Origin: Bacillota bacterium
GTDB taxonomy: Bacteria; Bacillota; Dethiobacteria; DTU022; JAAZDU01
Assembly: GCA_012512665.1 (NCBI GenBank)
Contig: JAAZDU010000294.1
Span: forward strand, 1 to 5,555
DNA: 5,555 nt
Direction of reading: 5' to 3'
Part shown: one piece after another, positions 1-5,555 of the stretch
How positions within the stretch are numbered: the stretch's first letter is position 1
Layout of the letters: each line of letters begins with the position of its first letter
Position numbers and translations under genes: made by a program
Notes under the pieces: generated by a model
Databases searched by the model: none
What the model was told of the DNA's origin: nothing
What the model saw: only the letters and a program-made list of their open reading frames with translations

Positions 1-1
1 C

Positions 2-100
2 GGTTGGTCGCACGGTGATGGAACATACATAGCGGAACTTTATCTAAATGAAGGTTTATATTTTTCCAATGAATTGCAGTGGAAAGGAAAGAAGAATTAA
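2..100 (+). CDS. C-terminal fragment of an unidentified upstream protein
   Basis: An open frame enters from the left edge and ends at a TAA at 98-100, giving 32 residues. The other two forward frames are less protein-like. The fragment contains a GDGTY motif followed by alternating hydrophobic and polar residues and an EGLY turn, which suggests the last strands of a beta-sandwich domain, and it ends in a basic WKGKKN tail. It lies 33 bases upstream of the tadG-like gene on the same strand, so it is probably the preceding operon member. Its pattern resembles the GDGIW segment of the downstream VWA protein, but the stretch is too short to name a family. It could equally be the end of a pilin-like or exported protein. 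That it is coding is an inference from frame and context. Confidence 0.55.
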   Translation, partial: GWSHGDGTYIAELYLNEGLYFSNELQWKGKKN

Positions 101-119
101 CAGGATTAAGGCGAGTTAC

Positions 120-128
120 AGGGAGGGG
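120..128 (+). promoter_or_regulatory. Ribosome binding site of the tadG-like gene
   Basis: The purine run AGGGAGGGG ends five bases before the TTG at 134-136. It supports that TTG as the start, and the protein from there has the short polar N-terminus expected before the TadE/G membrane helix. Confidence 0.7.
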
Positions 129-133
129 TTAAA

Positions 134-1208
134 TTGAAAACGCGAACTGATATTCTTGGGGATGAGAAAGGGCAATCCATAATAATGGTGGCAGTTATGC
201 TGGTTGTTATTTTAGCATTAACTGCCCTGGTAGTAGATGTGGGCTACTTATATTTACACAGGCGGAACCTGCAGAACACTGCCGACGCGGCTGCCCTGGC
301 AGCAGCCTGGGAGCTGCCCGACGAAAACGAAATTCAAACCGTAGCTGAAACATATGCAGGGTTTCACAACGTCTCCAGCGGGATTGCTGCTACAAAATTA
401 AACGATATGGACGTTAAAGTAGAAGTAGCCAGCGAGTACCCCCGCTTGTTCGGCAGAATTTTTGGCACAGACAATTACTTCATTAGAGCTGAAGCTACTG
501 CCAGGAAAAGGGCAGGGTGGAAGCTTGGAGCAGGCGGGGTGCAGCCCTTCAGCCCCTTACCTGCCAATTATACTGATAGTGACGACGAGCTATGTGGCGA
601 TTTATTCGTAAACCCGCTTTTGCATGACCCCGGTGTATACCCGTATCCTTATACCTTGAAGGATGACGTGAATAATGACGTTGCCGATAAAAGTCCTGAT
701 GAAATCTTTGCTTATCTGCAGGGCAGGACGCTGGATGGATTTGGACAGGGAATCACATGGCTATGAAGACGGTAAAGTTTTTCATTATCATGGTTATGGA
801 GACGATTTTTATGATATTTACGGTACTTTTGCAGTTGAAAATAAAGAAATAAGGCGCCTGGAAGAGTTTAAGGCTTTTGTGAAAGTTCGCACCGGCAGTA
901 CCCCTGGTGCTTACATCGGAGTGATTGCAGGGTCAAAAGGTACAGACCCCGAGGCAAAATCAGTCCATGGTTTTATAGATTTAACAGGCGGTAAGGGCAG
1001 CGCAGGAGCCAGCCTTATAGCCGGGTGGATTTATGGTTTAGAAGACCCCGGGGAAGGAGGCAGTATCAAGCCTGGGATATGTAGTGGGCAAGCATATTCC
1101 CACAGGGATTATTCCCAAGTGTATGGAAAGATAAAAAGTTACGGGGAGAGCGTTCCTATCAGCATTTTTGAAGAGATGGAACGGGATAAGGCTTTCAGGA
1201 GGTTGTAA
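134..1208 (+). CDS. TadE/TadG-like Flp pilus assembly protein, frameshifted
   Basis: This gene encodes a membrane-anchored protein of the Tad/Flp pilus system, probably exposed outside the membrane and involved in pilus assembly or surface anchoring. Residues 1-13 are polar, about 15-41 form one hydrophobic helix, and residues 43-58 carry the hallmark RRNLQNTADAAALAAA of the TadE/G-like N-terminal domain. The rest is a predicted extracellular domain with a GVQPF segment that I have the impression is common in Firmicute relatives. Frame 2 stops at 764-766, while frame 3 is open from 672 to the TAA at 1206-1208. Removing one base in the 672-764 overlap gives about 357 residues. The second half has a G-rich block (GGKGSAGASLIAGWI, then GGSIKPG) that fits the later part of such proteins. 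The ATG at 675 has no ribosome site, so a separate second gene is unlikely, though a start at 735 cannot be fully excluded. No VWA domain is visible, unlike classical proteobacterial TadG. The family call is firm for the first half and inferred for the second. Confidence 0.78.
672..764 (+). other. Reading-frame break in the tadG-like gene
   Basis: Frame 3 has a TGA at 669-671 and opens at 672, while frame 2 closes with the TGA at 764-766. The shift of one extra base (or two missing) must therefore lie between them. Frame 2 looks natural through roughly 735 (DEIFAYLQGRTLD) and frame 3 looks natural from roughly 750 (HGYEDGKVFHYHGY). No long homopolymer marks the exact point; only short G runs (GGG, GG) are present. 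Confidence 0.7.
1197..1202 (+). promoter_or_regulatory. Ribosome binding site of tadB
   Basis: A perfect AGGAGG lies inside the last codons of the tadG-like gene, seven bases before the ATG at 1210. It decides this start over the in-frame ATG at 1168. Placing the signal within the upstream coding end suggests translational coupling. Confidence 0.85.
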
Positions 1209-1209
1209 G

Positions 1210-2180
1210 ATGTTATATTATCTTATATTAGCGGGGGCTTTTCTTACAGCTTTTTTAGTAGTTATTCTTTTTTATGAGTATGCTTTTGCTTCTCGTTTAC
1301 AGATATTGAAAAGGCTGAGGGTTTTTACGGTTCCTCCTGAAGAAATTGCAGAAGAGGATTTTCCCAGCCAGAAGAGCTTTATGAAAAATTTCTTACAATT
1401 TTTGGGGGTGCTGGGCCGTATGCTGCCCCGGCGCCTCAGCCTGCAGATAACACAGCAAAAGCTTATCCAGGCCCAAATCCTGATGAGGGTGGAAGAGTTC
1501 ACAGGTTTAACCCTGGTCTGCGGGGTGGCGTTTTTTTGCTCTTTTGCTTACTGGGGAGCAATATTTGGGTGGCCCTGCTGGGAGGTGTTGCAGGGTTTCG
1601 GCTGCCCCATATGGTAGTGGACATTAAAAAGTCCAAAAGGAAGGAAGCCCTTACCAACCAGCTGCCGGAAGCCCTGGGTATTATTGCCAGCGGACTGCGG
1701 GCCGGTTTTAGCTTCCCTCAGGCCTTGGCCGTGGTGAGCAGGGAGATGGACCCGCCTATCAGCGAGGAATTTTTCCGGGTGATCCGGGAAAACCGGCTGG
1801 GCAAGCCCATGGAACTGGTGCTGCACGATCTTACCAGGCGCACCGATAGCGACGACATCAACCTGCTCGTGACAGCCCTGCTTATCCAGAGGCAGGTGGG
1901 AGGCAACCTGGCAGAGATCCTGGACAACATCTCCCATACTATTCGGGAGAGGGTGCGGATCAAAGGGGAGATAAAGACTTTGACGACGGAAGGAAGGATA
2001 TCGGCCGTGATTATTGTCCTGCTTCCCTTTGCTTTGGCCTCCTTTCTGCTGGTTTCCAATCGGGAGTACCTGTTTGTCCTTTTCCAGGATCCCCTGGGAT
2101 GGCTCATGGTGGGTATGGCCTTGCTGATGCAGGTGGTGGGGATCTTTGTCATTCGTAAGATTATTGACATCGAAGTATAA
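1210..2180 (+). CDS. tadB: TadB, Tad/Flp pilus inner-membrane platform protein, frameshifted
   Basis: TadB is a GspF/PilC-related membrane protein that pairs with TadC to form the platform for pilin assembly, driven by the TadA ATPase. The start is the ATG after AGGAGG; the preceding gene ends two bases before it. Residues 3-25 form an N-terminal helix. A cytoplasmic stretch follows, then a helix pair around 98-127, the T2SSF domain from about 152 with LPEALGIIASGLRAGFSFPQ and the conserved LLIQRQVGGNLAEIL, and C-terminal helices near 264-283 and 295-318. Frame 1 runs to a stop at 1615-1617, but family-like sequence continues in frame 3. Adding one T to the T7 run at 1531-1537 joins them into 323 residues, the usual TadB length. 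As written, the product would stop after about 135 residues, before the T2SSF domain. Identification is secure, but whether the gene is intact in the organism is not. Confidence 0.9.
1531..1537 (+). other. T7 homopolymer frameshift in tadB
   Basis: Seven T residues sit exactly where the coding frame changes from frame 1 to frame 3. An eighth T would read through as hydrophobic membrane-helix codons (FFLLFCLLG) without interruption. This looks like a one-base undercall or deletion in a homopolymer. Confidence 0.85.
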
Positions 2181-2186
2181 TTTTGT

Positions 2187-2196
2187 AAAGGTGGGG
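2187..2196 (+). promoter_or_regulatory. Ribosome binding site of tadC
   Basis: The sequence AAAGGTGGGG lies seven bases before the TTG at 2204-2206. It supports this TTG as the start. A nearby ATG at 2197 is in another frame and opens only a short, non-homologous reading. Confidence 0.7.
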
Positions 2197-2203
2197 ATGA
2201 GCC

Positions 2204-3133
2204 TTGCCCTGGTACTTAAATATCCTGGTTTTTTGCTTTGTTTTCCTGGTGGTCTTAATTTTATACGAGTTTTTTGTCTCTCCCAGAAAGAAAATAGAGG
2301 AGAGGTTGGAAGAGATCAAAAAAATTAACGGTGTTGATTATGAGGAAGAAGATGAGCTGGAGGAGCCTTTTTACCAGAGGGTTTTTCTTCCCTTTTACCG
2401 CAATATAGGCCAGGCTTTGAGCAGGCTGACACCCCAGGGTATAAAGCTCAGCCTGGAAAGAAAAATTGTTTATGCCGGCAGCCCCTGGAACATTAATTTT
2501 AACAGCCTTATCGCCTTGCAGTGCCTGCTGGCTGCTGTGCTGGCGCTTTGCGCTTTTGCTTTTTCCTGGATGTTACAGATGGAAAAAGGAATGGCTGTGC
2601 TCTTGGTCATCCTGGGTGCTTTTGTCGGAGGAGCTATTCCCGTCAGCTTAATTAATGCCAGGGCGGCTAAACGTCAAAAAGACATTCAAAAAGCCCTGCC
2701 CGATGTTCTTGACCTGTTGCTGGTAAGCGTGGAGGCGGGTTTGGGTTTTGATATGGCCTTAAAGCGCGTAACGGAGCAGGCGACAGGAGAACTGAGCAAA
2801 GAGATCACCCGCGCCTTGGAAGAGATCCGCATGGGTAAAAGTCGGGAAGAGGCCCTGAGGGGTATTGTGCGGCGCACCGGTGTAGAGGATTTAAGCACTT
2901 TTATTACCTCTATTATCCAGGCGGAACAGTTGGGGACAAATATTGCCAGTACCCTGCGCGTCCAGGCGGCTACCATGCGCCAGAAGAGGAGGCAGAGAAT
3001 TGAGCAGCAGGCCATGAAAGCCCCGGTTAAGATGCTGTTCCCCTTGGTCTTTTTTATTTTCCCTGCTATTTTTGTCGTCCTCTTGGGGCCGGCCGTGATC
3101 CAGATTATGCGGGTGTTCAGGGATACTTTGTAA
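2204..3133 (+). CDS. tadC: TadC, Tad/Flp pilus inner-membrane platform protein
   Basis: TadC is the second GspF-like platform protein of the Tad pilus machine and is expected to act in the cytoplasmic membrane with TadB. This is the only full-length gene in the window without a frame break: 309 residues, normal for the family. A hydrophobic helix spans residues 3-25. An acidic, charged cytoplasmic stretch follows, then two helices near 100-123 and 128-150. The T2SSF domain starts at about 165 with LPDVLDLLLVSVEAGLGFD. It is followed by the family motif RRTGVEDLSTFITSIIQAEQ and LGTNIASTLRVQA. The end, from residue 277, is the typical LFPLVFFIFPAIFVVLLGP helix. The TTG start is chosen because of the spaced ribosome site and because the N-terminal helix begins immediately after it. 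It follows tadB by 23 bases and precedes the VWA gene by 33 bases, so co-transcription is likely. Confidence 0.95.
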   Translation: MPWYLNILVFCFVFLVVLILYEFFVSPRKKIEERLEEIKKINGVDYEEEDELEEPFYQRVFLPFYRNIGQALSRLTPQGIKLSLERKIVYAGSPWNINFNSLIALQCLLAAVLALCAFAFSWMLQMEKGMAVLLVILGAFVGGAIPVSLINARAAKRQKDIQKALPDVLDLLLVSVEAGLGFDMALKRVTEQATGELSKEITRALEEIRMGKSREEALRGIVRRTGVEDLSTFITSIIQAEQLGTNIASTLRVQAATMRQKRRQRIEQQAMKAPVKMLFPLVFFIFPAIFVVLLGPAVIQIMRVFRDTL

Positions 3134-3153
3134 GCGCGGCGGTAGATGTCAGG

Positions 3154-3160
3154 TAGGAGG
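3154..3160 (+). promoter_or_regulatory. Ribosome binding site of the VWA protein gene
   Basis: TAGGAGG lies six bases before the ATG at 3167-3169. This makes 3167 the start rather than the in-frame ATG at 3146, which would place the ribosome site inside the coding region and add residues before the signal peptide. Confidence 0.85.
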
Positions 3161-3166
3161 TATTTT

Positions 3167-5555
3167 ATGAGATCCAGGAGGAGACGAAGTCTATTACTGG
3201 TAACATTTTTGTTTCTCGCTATTGTTTTAGTTTATTTTTTTAGCCCCAGTGTTCAGGCAGCCGTTACAACGGAAAATCTATCGGTAGTAATGGTTATTGA
3301 TGTTTCGGGCAGCATGAGCAGTACCGATCCGCAGAGGCTGAGGGAGTCAGCGGCCTGTATTTTTATAGATCTCCTTGCACCGGAAGATAGGCTGGGGGGT
3401 TATAGTATTTGACGATAAGGCGGAGGTGGCGCTGCCTATGCAGCCGGTGGGCAGCGCTGCCCACCGGGAAAACATAAAGGATATGCTGTCTGCCCGGCTA
3501 ACACCCCGCGGTTACAGCAACTTTCTTCTGGCCCTTAACACGGCTTACGACCAGCTGCAGGCCGGAGCGGCTGAGGGCAGCCGCCCGGTGGTGCTGTTTT
3601 TGACCGATGGCGAGCCGGATATGCCCGATTTTGCTGCTGATCAAACCCTGGTAAGCTCTTACCTGTCTTCACTTTGGGAGACAGTAGGCAGGTTTGCCCT
3701 GCAGGGTTATCCTGTCTATTCCGTGGCTTTCAGTGACGAGATTGACCCCGATATCATAAGAAAAATTTCCCAGGATACGGCGGGCGATCACTACATTTTG
3801 GAAGACGCGGCCGATCTAGCAGTAAGTTTTTTTGACCTTTTAGGTACTTTAAAGAACCGCCGGGGTTTCCTGCTGGATTCTGCTTTATTGGGGACAGAAG
3901 CCCTGGTTTTTGATTTCCAGGTAGGCGAATATACGCGTCAGGTTAACCTGGTAGGGGTTAACCTGGCAGGGCGTCCGATGAACCTGGAGATTATCCCGCC
4001 CTCGGAGGAGGCTGCTGCCGGGGTGGAAATTAATCTCCTGGAGGAAGATAATTACAGCCTGGCGGTGCTGTCTTTCCCGGAGGGGGGAGAGCCGGAGGTC
4101 TGGCGGGCCGCCATTTCCGGCAGCGGCCAGGCCAGCATTATGGGAGATATGGACTTGTTTATTAAGGCCTGGCTGGAGGAGCCGGGGGCGTTCTCCCAGC
4201 ATCCTCTTGGCGAGCCCCTGAATTTTAAAGCGAGTATAACCGGTGGCGATTACCTGGAGGCCCTGTCTTTAAACATGGAGGTGGAAATTAAAGGGCCGGA
4301 CGGGGTGGTATCTCACCTGGTGGCTCTTGCGAAAGAAGAAGGCTTTTTTACAGGTACTTACGAAGAAGTGAACCAGGAGGGTGCCTATGAGATCCTGGTC
4401 CACGTCAAGTTAGAAGATGAAATCATCAGTACCACTTCGTCCAGGGTTTATGTAAAAGCGCTACCTTCACTGGTTACAGATTTTCGGGTGGACGAGGGGT
4501 TCCGCCTGGGCGAAGAGGTTGTTGTGACGGCTTGGCTTGATATGGCCGGGCGCCGCCTGAGCGAGGGAGATGACCTTCAGGTTGAGAGATTTCAGCTGGT
4601 GCTGGCTGATGAGCAGGGTGCACGAAAGCTTGTCCCCCTCTACGACAGCGGGGATGAGCAGCACGGGAATATAAGGGCTGGCGACGGCATCTGGTCAAAC
4701 TGCTTTTCCTTCGAAAATGAGGGTTTAATTAAACCCAGCCTGATGGTTCAGGGTTCTTACAGGGGGACGGAGTTTTTTTTGGAAAAGCCCCTTGGTGAGT
4801 TTGCCGTCCACGAATCAGGGAGTGTTCTGGTAACGCTGACCGGTTCCGAGAAGGATTTGTGGGCAAAAAAGGGAGGAAAACTAGTTTTTCCCTTGAAATT
4901 TCAAAATAAGTCTCTGTTTACTGAGACTATTCTGCTGGAGTGCCCGGAGGAGTTGGGCCAACTTAGCCCTTTTCAAATTTTCTTGGAGCCGGGAGAGACA
5001 AAGAGCGCCCGACTGGAATTGTCGCTGTCTGAAGGGCTGGTAGAGGCCGTGTACCCCCTGCGCCTTTTTTTGACGGCAGCTAATGATCTAACAAAAGTAG
5101 AGCCTGCCGAGCTCGAGCTAGGGCTGGAGGTTGTTGGTGCCAGAGAGGCGCTGCTGAAGAAGCTTGCCAGTAGTTTTAGCTTTTTGCTTCCTGCGGGGAA
5201 AATTGTCCTGGTGCTGCTTGCAGTCTTTTGGCTGGGGGGATACCTATTATATTTTCTGCTGGTGCGTCCCAGAATGATGCTGAGAGGTTTTTTAACCTAT
5301 AGTAAAATAGGAGAAGAGAATCCCAAGGAGGCGGCGCAGACGCTTAGCCTGAGCAAGTTAAAAAAGAGCAGTGCCGTTATTTCATTTAACCGGCAGAACA
5401 AAGATGCGGATTTTTATCTTGAGGAAAGCGGCTATAATTACGATATTATCATCTCCAACTACCTGGAGAGCACTTCCCTTTCCTTTATCCTGGGTTGGAA
5501 AGCTCTGCAGAGGAAAGGTGTAGTTCAAAAAGTTATCGTGAGATGCACACCCCCC
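3167..5555 (+). CDS. Exported VWA-domain protein with beta-rich modules and C-terminal membrane anchor; frameshifted, partial
   Basis: A large surface protein, probably for metal-dependent binding or pilus-associated adhesion. Rejoined at the G6 run, it has 796 codons and is still open at the window end. Residues 2-7 are basic and 9-25 hydrophobic, with a plausible signal cleavage near QA-A at 31-32. A VWA domain follows at about 38-215: DVSGS at 45-49 and TDG with Asp147 match the MIDAS, while the position usually Thr is Ser117 (GYSNF). From about 215 to 670 the sequence looks like beta-sandwich modules, including a GTYEEVNQEGAYEI segment and LYDSG followed by AGDGIWSN near 491-511, which recalls repeats seen in other bacterial surface proteins. 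A helix at about 679-699 is followed by basic RPRMMLRG, so the last roughly 97 visible residues should be cytoplasmic; I do not recognise that tail. As written, the product stops at 3410-3412. It follows tadC by 33 bases. VWA and topology are clear; the role is inferred. Confidence 0.85.
3394..3399 (+). other. G6 homopolymer frameshift in the VWA gene
   Basis: With six G residues the frame ends at a TGA (3410-3412) just inside the VWA domain. With five, it reads DRLGVIVFDDKAEVAL, the expected second strand of a VWA fold, and stays open for more than 2,100 bases. The break is therefore placed at this run with good precision. Confidence 0.88.
3941..3966 (+). repeat. Short tandem repeat, 15-base period, inside the VWA gene
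   Basis: GGTTAACCTGG occurs at 3941-3951 and again at 3956-3966. Each copy contains the palindrome GGTTAACC. The unit encodes VNLVG then VNLAG, so the frame is kept. It is probably a small coding duplication or a beta-strand repeat rather than a regulatory site. Confidence 0.6.

Noticed and set aside
74..105. Promoter-like TTGCAG ... TAACAG before the tadG-like gene
   Set aside because: The boxes match poorly and lie in the end of the upstream coding frame; genes this close are more likely co-transcribed.
1168..1209. Earlier in-frame ATG for tadB at 1168
   Set aside because: It lies inside the tadG-like coding end with no ribosome site, whereas AGGAGG is ideally placed for 1210.
1530..1538. 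Programmed -1 ribosomal frameshift at the T run in tadB
   Set aside because: The run preceded by G does not give a perfect slippery heptamer in the needed phase, I noted no clear downstream stem, and TadB is not known to need recoding.
1718..2170. 150-codon reverse-strand open frame over tadB
   Set aside because: It lies opposite the strongly conserved T2SSF region, is Ser/Arg rich and has no family resemblance; it is a shadow of the coding frame.
2146..2328. Forward 60-codon frame across the tadB-tadC junction, including the ATG at 2197
   Set aside because: It conflicts with the tadC N-terminal helix that begins at TTG 2204, and its product has no family features.
3885..4202. 105-codon reverse-strand open frame over the VWA gene
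   Set aside because: The + strand frame is continuous and protein-like here; the reverse reading has no recognisable domain.
4467..4698. Two overlapping reverse-strand open frames
   Set aside because: Short, low-complexity readings opposite the continuous VWA frame, with no support from context.
5550..5555. C6 run at the window end
   Set aside because: The frame remains open through it. It may mark a contig edge but nothing more can be supported.

Overview
The window is a same-strand stretch of a Tad/Flp-type pilus (tight-adherence, type IVc) locus. All five genes I can support lie on the + strand with short gaps (1 to 33 bases). Each of the four with a visible start has a purine-rich ribosome binding site, so they probably form one operon. 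The strong AGGAGG-type sites, two TTG starts, mixed base composition and protein style suggest a Gram-positive anaerobe of the Firmicutes (Peptococcaceae/Desulfotomaculum-like). That is an inference from style only, as there is no marker gene here.

Layout: 2-100 is the last 32 codons of an unidentified upstream gene. 134-1208 is a TadE/TadG-like membrane-anchored pilus assembly protein. 1210-2180 is TadB and 2204-3133 is TadC, the paired inner-membrane platform proteins of the pilus machine. 3167 to the window end is a large secreted or membrane-anchored von Willebrand factor A (VWA) protein with a signal peptide, a MIDAS metal site, beta-rich extracellular modules, one late transmembrane helix and a cytoplasmic tail cut by the window edge. 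TadB and TadC would form the platform on which an ATPase (TadA/CpaF, not in this window) drives pilin assembly. The TadG-like and VWA proteins would work on the outer face of the membrane, in anchoring, assembly or adhesion.

The most notable feature is that three of the four main genes are interrupted by a single reading-frame change: tadG-like between 672 and 764 (+1), tadB at a T7 run at 1531-1537 (one base missing), and the VWA gene at a G6 run at 3394-3399 (one base extra). On both sides of each break the protein reads sensibly, and the rejoined tadB has the usual family length. Mixed direction and homopolymer location make sequencing or assembly indels the leading explanation. Phase variation or real decay of the locus are alternatives. 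I found no RNA genes, mobile elements, CRISPR arrays, convincing promoters or terminators. No gene-free stretch exceeds 33 bases. I did not find a clearly undescribed system. The nearest candidate is the separate VWA protein with a cytoplasmic tail attached to a Tad locus.
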